Shown in pieces: positions 1-8,717 of a DNA stretch of 64,000 bases. The stretch spans positions 1 through 64,000 of the forward strand of contig JAAWBT010000005.1 in NCBI GenBank assembly GCA_022792835.1. The letters run 5' to 3'. The first letter of the stretch is position 1; each line of letters starts with the position of its first letter. A program made the translations under genes and the position numbers. A model generated the notes under the pieces. It saw only the letters and a list, made by a program, of their open reading frames with translations. It was not told the origin of the DNA and ran no database searches. The DNA comes from Lachnospiraceae bacterium (GTDB lineage Bacteria; Bacillota; Clostridia; Lachnospirales; Lachnospiraceae).

Positions 1-246
1 ACCGGGAATGTAGCTGGTCACTTCGATACCATTGGAAAGACGTACTCTGGCGATCTTTCTCAGTGCGGAGTTAGGCTTCTTAGGGGTAGCCGTCTTCACT
101 GCGGTGCATACGCCTCTCTTCTGAGGAGCCGCCTCGTCAGTAGCTCTCTTCTTCAGGGAATTGTAACCCTTTAACAAAGCGGGAGCCGTAGCCTTCTTTG
201 CAGATGTCTGTCTACCCTTTCTCACTAACTGGTTGAATGTGGGCAT
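1..246 (-). CDS. rpsL: 30S ribosomal protein S12, N-terminal part (runs off left edge)
   Basis: Ribosomal protein S12 of the small subunit decoding centre. The first 82 residues are present and begin [12 protein letters not shown]; the C-terminus lies beyond position 1. It has the long Firmicutes-type N-terminal segment ([10 protein letters not shown]) before the conserved PQKRGVCT and [11 protein letters not shown] motifs. The lysine of TPKKPNS, whose substitution gives streptomycin resistance in other bacteria, is unmodified (residues 56-57). The ATG at 246 follows a strong ribosome binding site (ggaggtg on the minus strand). As first gene of a str-type operon it should be followed to the left by rpsG, fusA and tuf, which cannot be seen here. 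Confidence 0.98.
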   Translation of the reverse strand, partial: MPTFNQLVRKGRQTSAKKATAPALLKGYNSLKKRATDEAAPQKRGVCTAVKTATPKKPNSALRKIARVRLSNGIEVTSYIPG

Positions 247-326
247 GTTTTTCACCTCCTGTAATATTTGGTAACTGTCTGTTTCTGTGCACAAAAAAAC
301 AACATGGTTTTTGCACACGCCATATT

Positions 327-355
327 ATTATATATAGGGAAGGACCAGTTGTCAA
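327..355 (-). promoter_or_regulatory. Near-perfect sigma-A promoter of rpsL
   Basis: On the minus strand TTGACA (350-355) is followed after exactly 17 bp by TATAAT (327-332), both consensus. It lies about 80 bp upstream of the rpsL start, leaving a leader of roughly 70 nt. Consistent with a highly expressed ribosomal protein operon. Confidence 0.85.
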
Positions 356-426
356 GTGATTTTCGAGAAACGCGAAAGAAAATCCGTTCTTTTATCAAGG
401 CGGCCGCCGTCAAAAGGGCACTCGTG

Positions 427-851
427 TCAAAGTATATCATCCAAAGTTAATATTTCATCTCTCAATGGCGTATCTATAAGTTTCGTTCCATCATTTAATA
501 CGCCATCGTCAGAAACCATGCTTATAATCAAAATATCTGCATCAAAATATAAATCATTATGAGCAAAAGGTTTCGGATTGCAGCAGGCATAGATAACCTT
601 ATGTGATGTTTCATTAACAGAAATACAGTGAAGAACATCACCATAATATTTAAACCAGTCACGGTTCATTTGGTTTATATCTTTAATGACCTCTGGAAGT
701 GCATAAAAGCCAATAGGCAAACCCGTTCCTTTGATAAAGTCACATCCTATTTTTTCAACAATCCTCATACCCCTGACATGGTCTGGGTCACTATGGGAAA
801 TGGACTTGGAATAATTGACATACCGCCGCTGCCAATAATTTTTAATTTCAA
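427..851 (-). pseudogene. Remnant of an MBL-fold metallo-hydrolase (internal deletion and frameshift)
   Basis: The longest intact piece (ATG at 768, 113 codons) lacks a proper N-terminus. Upstream, in another frame starting at a TTG at 851, the peptide LKIIGSGGMSIIPSPF is the typical N-terminal strand of MBL-fold hydrolases. The downstream frame resumes with SHSDPDHVRGMRIVEKIG, which matches the metal-binding H-x-x-x-DH segment of the same family. In intact relatives about 60 residues separate these two pieces; here they are fused near 797-801 and out of frame. The rest (FYALPEVIKDI, KVIYACCNPKPF, DADILIISMVSDDG) is recognisable family sequence, but the C-terminus with the last histidine is missing. 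I conclude the gene is dead. The alternative is a short new ORF starting at 768, which seems unlikely. Confidence 0.7.
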
Positions 852-953
852 AGCTTCACACCGCCTTATTTATTAATTACAAACATTGATCAATGTGTTT
901 CAATCCATTAGAGCATAATCGCCCCATACCTATCAAAGTATGAAATCAGATCC

Positions 954-1580
954 TCAACGCAGGCGGGGGGCTTCATAGCGGCCCATGGTGCGCAGGCATC
1001 TGGAAAGCTGCTGTCTGCGTTCTTCTAAAGAGCCCGGCGGGATCTCAAGGTCCACCGCCATGGCCATACTGTCAATCATCTCGTCCGTCAGTTCTTTTTT
1101 TAGGGAATCGAGAAGTGCCGCCTTGGCCTCATAGCTTCTGGCGTCTAAAAATTCCAGGAATCTCGGACTGATCCTTCCTTCCTCCCCATCGCTTTCCCCG
1201 TCTATGAGAAACACTTCCCCCTCAGAAGTCATTCCCTGCTCCTTCCTTGCATCCTCCTGGCTCTCCCTCCAGGCCGCTGCCATGGACTGGCTGGTGGCCG
1301 TCTGCCGTCCTCCCTCTCTCTCTTTTCCTTTTCCGGAAAGCTCCGACGGATTGATTCGTTCAAACCGATATTTCTGGACTGCTTCCGGATACTTCTCCTT
1401 ATCTACTTTATCCACAAACAGGGAAAGGGGCCTCACATAGACTTTAAACTCCCGGTAAAGGGCCTGATAGACCACCATATCCTCCCCTGTCTCCGAATGC
1501 TTTGCAACTGCTATAATCTGGTAAACGCCTTTTTTAAAATGCCGGTAAAATTCTCCCGGTCTCGGTACTCGTTCTGTCAT
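954..1580 (-). CDS. DUF1653 domain protein
   Basis: A 208-residue soluble protein. Residues 1-75 (VPRPGEFYRHFKKGVYQI, ..VVYQALYREFKVYVRPL..) are a DUF1653 domain, a small beta-rich module of unknown function common in bacteria and usually about 70 residues. The remaining 130 residues are charged and helical, with a linker (KGKEREGGRQTATSQS) and a C-terminal helix-rich part. The function is unknown. The ATG at 1580 follows ggagaggagacgg. It stands alone between the pseudogene and the divergent MFS gene. Confidence 0.8.
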   Translation of the reverse strand: MTERVPRPGEFYRHFKKGVYQIIAVAKHSETGEDMVVYQALYREFKVYVRPLSLFVDKVDKEKYPEAVQKYRFERINPSELSGKGKEREGGRQTATSQSMAAAWRESQEDARKEQGMTSEGEVFLIDGESDGEEGRISPRFLEFLDARSYEAKAALLDSLKKELTDEMIDSMAMAVDLEIPPGSLEERRQQLSRCLRTMGRYEAPRLR

Positions 1581-1758
1581 TCTATTCCGTCTCCTCTCCT
1601 GAAGTGCTTCTTAATCCTAGCCAAAGCTATCCTTCTGGTTCGTCCCTCTCTGTCCCGGATTCACATGCTCTTCGGATATAGTATAACGGATTTTCGTGGA
1701 TAATACAAATAAAAAACACCGGGATAAGGTTACACCCCCGGCGAAAAAAAACTTATGC

Positions 1759-1787
1759 TTGTGCCCATCCGGCATCCATGATAGAAT
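1759..1787 (+). promoter_or_regulatory. Possible promoter of the MFS/rsuA operon
   Basis: TTGTGC (1759-1764), 17 bp, TAGAAT (1782-1787), 45 bp before the ATG at 1833. The match is moderate; no other good candidate is seen in the 250-bp divergent gap. Confidence 0.4.
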
Positions 1788-1832
1788 CTAAAAAACAACG
1801 AACTGATCATATCACCAAAAGAGGAACCACAA

Positions 1833-3074
1833 ATGAACCAGAACAAGCCCAGGATTTATTCCAACCGTTTCCGCCTCTATTACTTACTGACCCTTGCCGC
1901 TCTGTGCTGTTATGATTCCTATATCAGTGTCTATCTGGAACAGTATTTACATATGAGCGGCTTCCAGATCGGCTGTTTTATCTCCGTTTCTATGGTTGCC
2001 GGTCTTGTGGTCATGCCGCTTTACGGCGCCGCTGGAGATAAAACTGGAAAGTACCGGCAGATTCTCATGCTCTGTACCTCGGGGACCATCCTGTTTTCCT
2101 TTCTTCTCTCCATGCAGACAGGCTTTGTCCTACTCATTATCATGGGTATCGGCTTTGAACTGAACCGTTGTTCCATCTTGGCCATGGCCGACACTCAGAC
2201 CATCTGCTACTGTACCAATTCCGGCAGCCCCTACGGCAGCATCCGCTGCTTTGGCTGCATTGGCTGGATTATGGGCAGCGCCCTCTGTGCCTTCCTGGTC
2301 CGCCAGTTCGGCCTGGACCATGTATTTTTTCGTTTTTTTATGGCCGCGATGGCTTGTTCCCTGGTTAATATTTTCTTTCTCCCCAGACAGAACAGAAAAT
2401 CTGCGGCAGATCCAAAAATCATATCAGAGACGAAATCCGCTTCCCAAGCAGATAAAAAAGAGAAACAGTCCGGAACCATCGCTTCCTTATTAAAGAACGG
2501 TCATTTTCTTTTTATCATCCTCTTTGCCCTCATGACCGGGGCGCTGGCAGAAGTAGTAACTGCTTATGTATCCCTCCATATGGTTTCGACCCTGGGCGGT
2601 GCAGAATATTTAGTCAGTATTTATTCCATCATCGGTTCTGCGCCGGAGATCCTGTTTCTTCTGTTATTAAACAAATTCCTGCTGCCAAGGCTTGGCTTTC
2701 GCCGTCTTTTCCTCATCTCAGCGGCCGCCATGAGCCTTCGGATGTTTCTCTTCGCAGTGGTTCCCAATGTACCGCTGTTTTTCGCCGCCTCCTGTCTGAC
2801 CTTTTTAACAACAGCCTGTACCACAGGCTTAAACGTCCAGTATATCCGTCAGGTGGTCCCCGAGACTTCCATGGGCCTGGCCGCCTCTATTTATAATGCA
2901 GTATTCATGGGCGGCCGCGCCCTTTTCAGCTTGCTCTTTGGGGGCATCTATGAGATGGCAGGAAGCAGAACGGTGTTCTGGCTCTGTTTCGCCTGTGCTG
3001 CCGCCGCCTTCCTGCTTGTGCTGTCCATCCGGAAGATCGATGCCCCTTCTGTCAGAAAGGAGGAATACCTATGA
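1833..3074 (+). CDS. MFS transporter (LacY/nucleoside-symporter-like)
   Basis: A 413-residue integral membrane protein with about 12 hydrophobic segments in two halves separated by a charged loop near residues 190-215 (KSAADPKIISETKSASQADK). The YISVYLEQYLHMSG start and the GAAGDKTGKYR loop between helices 2 and 3 are typical of the MFS_1-like branch that includes oligosaccharide and nucleoside proton symporters. The substrate cannot be read from sequence. It starts after agaggaac and overlaps rsuA by 4 bp (ATGA), so the two are translated from one transcript. The functional link to an RNA-modifying enzyme is not obvious. Confidence 0.85.
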   Translation: MNQNKPRIYSNRFRLYYLLTLAALCCYDSYISVYLEQYLHMSGFQIGCFISVSMVAGLVVMPLYGAAGDKTGKYRQILMLCTSGTILFSFLLSMQTGFVLLIIMGIGFELNRCSILAMADTQTICYCTNSGSPYGSIRCFGCIGWIMGSALCAFLVRQFGLDHVFFRFFMAAMACSLVNIFFLPRQNRKSAADPKIISETKSASQADKKEKQSGTIASLLKNGHFLFIILFALMTGALAEVVTAYVSLHMVSTLGGAEYLVSIYSIIGSAPEILFLLLLNKFLLPRLGFRRLFLISAAAMSLRMFLFAVVPNVPLFFAASCLTFLTTACTTGLNVQYIRQVVPETSMGLAASIYNAVFMGGRALFSLLFGGIYEMAGSRTVFWLCFACAAAAFLLVLSIRKIDAPSVRKEEYL

Positions 3075-3817
3075 GCCTTATCCGTCTGGATAAATTCCTG
3101 GCAGACGCCGGTCTTGGCACCAGAAGCCAGGTAAAACTTCTATTAAAAAAAGGGCCTGTTGCCGTCAATGGGAAACCTGCCCGAAGACCAGAGCAAAAAG
3201 TAGATCCAGAAAAAGATGAAATTTCCCATGAAGGAATGCCCATCTTTTGCCATGAATCTTATTATTACATGCTCAATAAGCCCGCCGGTTATGTTTCTGC
3301 CACCGAGGATAACACGGCCCCCACTGTACTCTCTCTTTTAAAGGGCGCTGCAGGACGAGGGCTGTTTCCCGTGGGGCGGCTGGACAAGGACACAGAAGGA
3401 CTGCTTCTTATCACCAACGACGGTCCCCTGGCCCACCGTCTCCTCTCCCCCAGACATCACGTAGATAAAACGTATCTGGTAAAGGCGTCCGGAACCATAA
3501 CCCCCCATGACCTCGCCCGTCTGGAGAGCGGCATCGACATCGGTGAAAAGGCCCCCACCCTTCCGGCGAAAGCAAGACTTCTTTCCCTGGAAAGCTGCTC
3601 TCAGGAAACAGGAGACGGGCAGACCGTAAGCCTTGTGGAATTGACCATCCATGAAGGAAAATTCCACCAGGTCAAACGGATGTTCCAGGCCATCGGAAAG
3701 CCGGTCCTCTATTTAAAGAGGCTCTCCATGGGGAGTCTGACACTGGACGAATCCTTGTCCCAAGGCGCATTCCGGCCCTTAACCAAAGAAGAAATTTCCG
3801 CCTTAAAAAGTTTTTGA
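3071..3817 (+). CDS. rsuA: 16S rRNA pseudouridine synthase, RsuA/RluB family
   Basis: A 248-residue enzyme that isomerises a uridine in rRNA. Residues 1-60 form an S4 RNA-binding domain (IRLDKFLADAGLGTRSQVKL); the catalytic core contains the family motif GRLDKDTEGLLLITND with the catalytic aspartate, and KTYLVKASG and GKFHQVKRMFQAIG follow in the usual order. Length fits RsuA (231-250 residues) and there is no extra C-terminal tail as in RluB. Position 516 of 16S rRNA is the expected target by family, not proven here. The start overlaps the stop of the MFS gene and is preceded by aaaggagg. Confidence 0.9.
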   Translation: MSLIRLDKFLADAGLGTRSQVKLLLKKGPVAVNGKPARRPEQKVDPEKDEISHEGMPIFCHESYYYMLNKPAGYVSATEDNTAPTVLSLLKGAAGRGLFPVGRLDKDTEGLLLITNDGPLAHRLLSPRHHVDKTYLVKASGTITPHDLARLESGIDIGEKAPTLPAKARLLSLESCSQETGDGQTVSLVELTIHEGKFHQVKRMFQAIGKPVLYLKRLSMGSLTLDESLSQGAFRPLTKEEISALKSF

Positions 3818-3984
3818 CAACCCCCGGTACCCTTTACAGGGCCAAAGGGCAAAATAAAGCTGATATTCAAAATTAAAAAAGTCAATCCGTTTTAATCTAA
3901 ACATATAATTGTATGATGACATAAAATAGAGTATAATTGTGCCAAATTAGAACTTATGTCATAAGGGTTCTTTTAGGAGGAAAG

Positions 3985-5007
3985 ATGGAGCAAAGGAAAC
4001 AATATGATAATTGTTTATCATTAGGTTGGTTTTGTGGAACAGCAAGTTCATTATCTAAGTTAGGACTTAGAAATTTTTCTGGTCCGTTTGACTGGTATTT
4101 TTCAGATTTTGATTCTGTTATTACTCAAATAGATAATGAATTTACTGATTTTATGATAAAGGAAAATCTTGAAATCATTGAAAACAGACCTACAGAATTT
4201 AAAGATAAAAAGTATAATTTTTATTGTGTCCATGATGTAAAAGACGATTTTGATAAGGAATATGCTGATATATATCATAAATACATTAAAAGAGCAAAAC
4301 GATTTATTGAGAGCATAAAAAATCCCACCTGCTTTTTTCGGGCAGTAAGATCAGAAAAAGAGATTAAGTATATTGTCAATAACACTGAATATATTGAGAA
4401 TGTCTTAAAAAGATATAATTCTAGCAATTCAATAATTTATATACTATTGAATGGTATGAGTCCATTACCGAATAATTTTAAGTGGTTTCGATTAACCTTA
4501 GAACAATATATCGGTAAAACTTATGAAATGAGAAACATGTTCAATCAATCAGAGGAACTATTGCTCTTTTGCGGAACATTATTAAAACCAGAGCAAATCA
4601 AATTAAATAAGAAATTTGACAGTCAACAAAATCAGCAAACAGCTATTGCTGCTGTTGTAAATTATTATATATCTAATGATATTGATGGCATTGACCAAAA
4701 AATATCAGATGTGTTCAAGCTGCAAAATAGTGAATCATTTTATATCTGGGGAGGTGGAAAATATGGCATTCTTTTGTATCACTATTTACGAAAAAGGAAT
4801 GTAAAAGTAAAAGCCATTATTGATAATAGACCTAAAAATGAATTTCCTAGCGATATATGTGTTATTTCTCCAAATGATATTGAACCTGATTCAAAAATAT
4901 TCATTGCTGTATCAAATGAAATATCAAATTCCGAAATCAAAAAACAGGTAAAAAATAAGAAATGTCATTTTCTTACATATAAAGAATTGCCGTATGATAT
5001 TGAATAA
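3985..5007 (+). CDS. DUF1796 (papain-like) protein with C-terminal nucleotide-binding-like domain, AT-rich
   Basis: A 340-residue protein starting at the ATG preceded by aggagg at 3975-3980; an upstream in-frame ATG at 3937 has no ribosome binding site. Residues 8-60 (CLSLGWFCGTASSLSKLG, SGPFDWYFSD) match DUF1796, a putative papain-like cysteine peptidase/transferase fold often found near polysaccharide and glycan genes. From about residue 250 a second module (YIWGGGKYGILLYHYL, ..VKAIIDNRP..) resembles the small Rossmann-type domain found in sugar-modifying and capsule proteins. Base composition is strikingly AT-rich and codon choice (many AAA, AAT, TTT, ATA) differs from all neighbours. I infer recent acquisition as a single gene. 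Function unknown, possibly surface glycan related. Confidence 0.75.
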   Translation: MEQRKQYDNCLSLGWFCGTASSLSKLGLRNFSGPFDWYFSDFDSVITQIDNEFTDFMIKENLEIIENRPTEFKDKKYNFYCVHDVKDDFDKEYADIYHKYIKRAKRFIESIKNPTCFFRAVRSEKEIKYIVNNTEYIENVLKRYNSSNSIIYILLNGMSPLPNNFKWFRLTLEQYIGKTYEMRNMFNQSEELLLFCGTLLKPEQIKLNKKFDSQQNQQTAIAAVVNYYISNDIDGIDQKISDVFKLQNSESFYIWGGGKYGILLYHYLRKRNVKVKAIIDNRPKNEFPSDICVISPNDIEPDSKIFIAVSNEISNSEIKKQVKNKKCHFLTYKELPYDIE

Positions 5008-5116
5008 ATTCCCAAAATAACCAAATTTGTTTCTCTGCGATAGTTGAAATTTATTGTTTTTTTTCATGAAATATTCTATAGTGAAAAGAGAAAAGAACCG
5101 ATCGGAGAAACTTCAT

Positions 5117-6139
5117 ATGAACACTGAGGCAGAGAAAAACAAAAAGGTAACCGTTGCTGACATCGCTGCCCTGGCCGGCGTATCTCCCGCCACCGTATCC
5201 CGCGTTCTCAACCGTCAGGGAATCGTAAAGGAGGAAACCGTCAGCCGGGTGATGGAGGCTGTGAAACATCTGGAATATCCCTGGAAAGAACCGTCGGTTC
5301 CCGCGCCTTGCGCGCCGTCCGGTGAGCTGGTCGTGATGACGCTTCCCTCTTTCTCCAATTCCTTTTATGATGCTGTCATCAAAGGAGCCCAAACTTCCGT
5401 TATGAGGCATGGACATTCCCTTTTGATCCACGAAGGCCACATTCATGCGGGTACCATCGAGCCATTTTTAAAAATGATCCAGCAAAATTCAGTCGCCGGC
5501 CTGATTACTTTGAACCACATCGACACGCCACTCCTAAAAAAGCTGGCTGGCGTTGTCTCCCTTGTCCAGTGTTGCGAATACAACGAGGAACTGGATCTGC
5601 CCTATGTGAGCATCGACGATGTTTCCGCCGCCAAATATGCAGTGGATCATCTCATCGCCCGGGGGCGCCGCCGCATCGCCTTTATCAATGCGCCTCTCCG
5701 GTACAAATATGCCAGGCACCGCCTGGAGGGTTACCTGCAGGCTTTAAGGGAGGCGGGCCTCCCCATTGTAAATGACTACATTATCCAGCTTCCCGAAATA
5801 GACTCGGATCTGGTTACATCTGCCACTCTGCGGCTTCTTGGCCTGTCTGCGCCTCCGGATGCAGTCTTTACGATTTCCGATCTGTATGGCGCTGCTGTCC
5901 TCAGAGCCTGCCATCTATCTGGCCGCAGTGTTCCGGAGCAGGTGGCCGTGGTGGGCTTTGACAATCTGGAGACTGCCAAAATCATGATTCCCTCCCTGAC
6001 CTCCGTCAACCAGCCAAAGATTCAGCTTGGTTTTATGGCCGCAGAGCTTTTGATGGAACAGTTTACAGACAAACACAGCCCCGTCAAAAAAATCCTTCTT
6101 GAGACGGAGCTGATCGTGAGAGAGTCCTCTTCTCTCTAA
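5117..6139 (+). CDS. LacI-family transcriptional regulator
   Basis: A 340-residue repressor-type protein. Residues 10-35 (VTVADIAALAGVSPATVSRV) are the LacI helix-turn-helix with hinge helix; the remainder is a periplasmic-binding-protein-like sensor (GELVVMTLPSFSNSFYDAVI, ..VPEQVAVVGFDNLETAKIMIPSLTSV..). The ATG at 5117 after cggagaaac is preferred to in-frame ATGs at 5054 and 5066, which have no ribosome binding site and would add an unusual N-terminal tail. No sugar operon is adjacent, so the target and effector are unknown. It sits directly after the AT-rich acquired gene but has normal composition. Confidence 0.9.
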   Translation: MNTEAEKNKKVTVADIAALAGVSPATVSRVLNRQGIVKEETVSRVMEAVKHLEYPWKEPSVPAPCAPSGELVVMTLPSFSNSFYDAVIKGAQTSVMRHGHSLLIHEGHIHAGTIEPFLKMIQQNSVAGLITLNHIDTPLLKKLAGVVSLVQCCEYNEELDLPYVSIDDVSAAKYAVDHLIARGRRRIAFINAPLRYKYARHRLEGYLQALREAGLPIVNDYIIQLPEIDSDLVTSATLRLLGLSAPPDAVFTISDLYGAAVLRACHLSGRSVPEQVAVVGFDNLETAKIMIPSLTSVNQPKIQLGFMAAELLMEQFTDKHSPVKKILLETELIVRESSSL

Positions 6140-6203
6140 ATCTGTCTATAAAAAATATACCTTCTCTGACACAGAAGCGGACGGAGGGTGACAGATTCCT
6201 CTG

Positions 6204-6650
6204 TCACCCCAAATCCACCTGGCACACATCTTTGGACTCAATGCGGATCTCCACTTCGCAGTCTGCCATATGCTGATAATCCACTTCCAGCCTGTAATCC
6301 AGTTTAAGGCAGATCCGGTCCTCCTCTTCCAAAAGGTCCATATGATTGGTCTCCAGGCCCACCATCATCTTCCCATAGGGCATATCATAATAGGAAAGAG
6401 TCTTTTTGTGAAGGCCAAACACCATGTGGATGCTGGATTCACCGCTCTTTAAAACTTCAGCCACGCCGTCATAGATTTTGATCGTATTTTTTGACTTTCT
6501 CTTGCCGCTCTCCGAAAGCTCCTCATAGACCACATAATGCTTCCCATTCTTATGGTAATACTGGCCTGTGGTGATGAGCTGGAGCTGATCGTTTTCCACG
6601 GCTCCTCCGGTCTGATGACTCCCCATAAATAAGATTACATCTTTCTGCAT
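6204..6650 (-). CDS. DUF1934 family beta-barrel protein
   Basis: A 148-residue soluble protein of the DUF1934 (YwiB-like) family, a small calycin-like beta-barrel found in Firmicutes. Characteristic stretches are GKHYVVYEE near residue 37, TIKIYDGVAEVLKSG and LDYRLEVDY. No enzyme function is established for the family. The start lies inside murI (16-bp overlap), so it is translationally coupled to the cell-wall genes murI and ddl and may be a regulator or chaperone of the same process; that is inference from context only. Confidence 0.75.
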   Translation of the reverse strand: MQKDVILFMGSHQTGGAVENDQLQLITTGQYYHKNGKHYVVYEELSESGKRKSKNTIKIYDGVAEVLKSGESSIHMVFGLHKKTLSYYDMPYGKMMVGLETNHMDLLEEEDRICLKLDYRLEVDYQHMADCEVEIRIESKDVCQVDLG

Positions 6651-7501
6651 GCTGTTTCCTCCCGGAAATCTTCTGTCTCAAAATCTTCAATATTGATCTG
6701 CTGTACGGCTTCAATATCGTAGGGCAGAATGGAATTTGCGAACTCACAAAACTTTTCTGCTGCATCGCTGACAAAAAATTCATATTTTTTTCCTGCCAGG
6801 CCAACCTCTTCGTTGCAGGAAAGGCCCTGACTGTCAAGAAGGCTTCGAAGCTCCATGGCCACCTCATAGGCAGGATTTACAAGGGTCACATTGTCTCCGG
6901 CAATTTTGTGAAAGGTTGATCTGAGAAGCGGATAATGGGTACAGCCAAGGATCAGCGTATCAATGGATTTATACTGCAGATCCTTCAGATAACGGCCGAC
7001 CACTTCCTCTGTGACTGTGTCGTGAAGCCATCCCTCTTCTGCCAAAGAGACAAGAAGCGGGCAGGCTTTTCCATAGACCTTTGCCTTATCATTGTACTGT
7101 TTTAACGCCTTCTCATACATTCCGCTCCCGATAGTCGCGGTGGTCCCCACCACTCCGATCCGGTTATTTTCCGTAACTGCCCCCGCCACTCTGGCCGCCG
7201 CGTCGATGACGCCGATGACCGGAAATTCCAGTTCTTTCTGAATCTCCTCCAGAGCGTAGGCCGTAGCTGTATTGCAGGCGATCACAATCGCTTTCACCTC
7301 TTTTGTTTTCAAAAAACGGACAATCTGCCTGGAAAAACGGATCACTGTATTCCTTGACTTGCTTCCATAAGGAAGCCTGGCCGTATCTCCAAAATAAACC
7401 ATCCGCTCCTCTGGGAGCTGACGCATAATCTCCCTGGCCACAGTAAGCCCTCCCACGCCCGAATCGAACACTCCGATGGGCGCATTACTGCCCGCTGCCA
7501 C
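6635..7501 (-). CDS. murI: Glutamate racemase
   Basis: Converts L- to D-glutamate for peptidoglycan stem peptides in the cytoplasm. 288 residues. Conserved signatures include PIGVFDSGVGGLTVAREI with the catalytic-site Asp-Ser, AIVIACNTATA with the first catalytic cysteine (about residue 80), and LILGCTHYPLL with the second cysteine. The start codon is GTG at 7501, immediately after the ddl stop (TGA GTG), so the two are co-translated. The adjacent D-alanine ligase supports the cell-wall role. Confidence 0.97.
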   Translation of the reverse strand: MAAGSNAPIGVFDSGVGGLTVAREIMRQLPEERMVYFGDTARLPYGSKSRNTVIRFSRQIVRFLKTKEVKAIVIACNTATAYALEEIQKELEFPVIGVIDAAARVAGAVTENNRIGVVGTTATIGSGMYEKALKQYNDKAKVYGKACPLLVSLAEEGWLHDTVTEEVVGRYLKDLQYKSIDTLILGCTHYPLLRSTFHKIAGDNVTLVNPAYEVAMELRSLLDSQGLSCNEEVGLAGKKYEFFVSDAAEKFCEFANSILPYDIEAVQQINIEDFETEDFREETACRKM

Positions 7502-8566
7502 TCACTGCCCCTTCCTGGAAAATGCCGTCTGAATCAGCATCTCCACCAGTTCAGGCTTTGAGAGCCCCTGATGTTCCCAGAGCATGGGATACATACTGAT
7601 GGCAGTAAATCCAGGAAGGGTATTGATCTCATTGAACACCACCTGATTTGTGTCCCTCGTCACAAAGAAATCGACTCTGGCAAGGCCAAAGCCATCCACC
7701 GCCTGAAAAATCACAGCCGCATCTCGTCGGATTTCCTCTATGGTCTCTGCCGGAAGATTCGGATCAAGGACAGTTTTGGATTCTGCATTGTGATACTTGG
7801 CCTCGTAGTCATAAAAATCTGCCGCCGCCAGAATTTCCCCCACACCGGAGGCCTTCCCCACGCTGCCACCTAAAACGGCACATTCAACCTCTCTGCCCAC
7901 AATGGTCTCTTCTACAAGAATCTTCCGGTCATGTTTTGCCGCCTCACTCAGCCCCAAAATCAACATTTCCCTATTTTCTGCTTTCGAAACCCCCTGAGAG
8001 GAACCTGCGTTGCAGGGCTTGATAAACACCGGATAGGAAAGCTTTTCCTCCACTTTCGCCGCGACCGTCTCCGGGGCAGTCAGCTCTTCCCCCCTCACCG
8101 CCACATAAGCTGCCTGCCGGATACCCAAGGTATCCACAATCAGTTTTGTGTAAAGTTTATCCATAGAAACTGCGGAAGCCAGTACACCACAGCCCACATA
8201 AGGAATCTGTGCCAGCTCCAAAAGCCCCTGAATGGTTCCATCTTCCCCGTAAAGCCCATGGAGTACCGGAAATGCCGCGTCCACTTTTAAACAACTGACT
8301 TTATCTCCTTCCAGGATCAGCAGACCATGCTGACCGGCATCTGGAGAAAGCACGGCCCGGACAAGGCTGTTTTTCCACTCCCCGGACCGGATCTCATCCA
8401 CAGATTTTGTGAGAAGCCATTTCCCCTCTTTCGTAATGCCCACCAACAACAGGTCATATTTATCCCGGTTTATATTCTCTATCACATTGACTGCCGAAAG
8501 GCAGGAAATTTCATGTTCGGACGACTGCCCTCCAAAAAACACTGCCACCGTCTGTTTTGCCATCAT
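7502..8566 (-). CDS. ddl: D-alanine--D-alanine ligase
   Basis: ATP-grasp enzyme joining two D-alanines for UDP-MurNAc-pentapeptide synthesis. 354 residues; the N-terminus VAVFFGGQSSEHEISCLSA, the ATP-grasp segment YPVFIKPCNAGSSQGVSK, and VVFNEINTLPGFTAISMYP are diagnostic. The active-site loop region GLARVDFFV precedes the metal ligands Glu and Asn in FNEINT. Two adjacent ATGs are possible at the start (8566 and 8563); spacing to gaggtt suits either. First gene of the ddl-murI-DUF1934 operon. D-Ala-D-Lac specificity cannot be judged with certainty, but a D-Ala type is assumed. Confidence 0.96.
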   Translation of the reverse strand: MMAKQTVAVFFGGQSSEHEISCLSAVNVIENINRDKYDLLLVGITKEGKWLLTKSVDEIRSGEWKNSLVRAVLSPDAGQHGLLILEGDKVSCLKVDAAFPVLHGLYGEDGTIQGLLELAQIPYVGCGVLASAVSMDKLYTKLIVDTLGIRQAAYVAVRGEELTAPETVAAKVEEKLSYPVFIKPCNAGSSQGVSKAENREMLILGLSEAAKHDRKILVEETIVGREVECAVLGGSVGKASGVGEILAAADFYDYEAKYHNAESKTVLDPNLPAETIEEIRRDAAVIFQAVDGFGLARVDFFVTRDTNQVVFNEINTLPGFTAISMYPMLWEHQGLSKPELVEMLIQTAFSRKGQ

Positions 8567-8653
8567 AACAACCTCTTTCTATGATTTTCCCCGTTTCCTT
8601 TTCCGGTTCCTTCTCATTGTACCGTTCTTTTTCTATTTCTTCAATGTTAAATT

Positions 8654-8682
8654 GTAATAAATTCCAGAAACAGGGAACACTC
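8654..8682 (+). promoter_or_regulatory. Candidate sigma-F promoter of spoIIR
   Basis: GTAAT (8654-8658), 14 bp, GGGAACACTC (8673-8682). The -10 element agrees with the sigma-F pattern GGnnAnAnTR except at the last base, and spoIIR is sigma-F controlled in Bacillus subtilis. The ATG is 35 bp downstream. The -35 match is partial. Confidence 0.35.
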
Positions 8683-8717
8683 TTCCTATACCAGTTTACA
8701 TAAAGGAGTATGATAAT

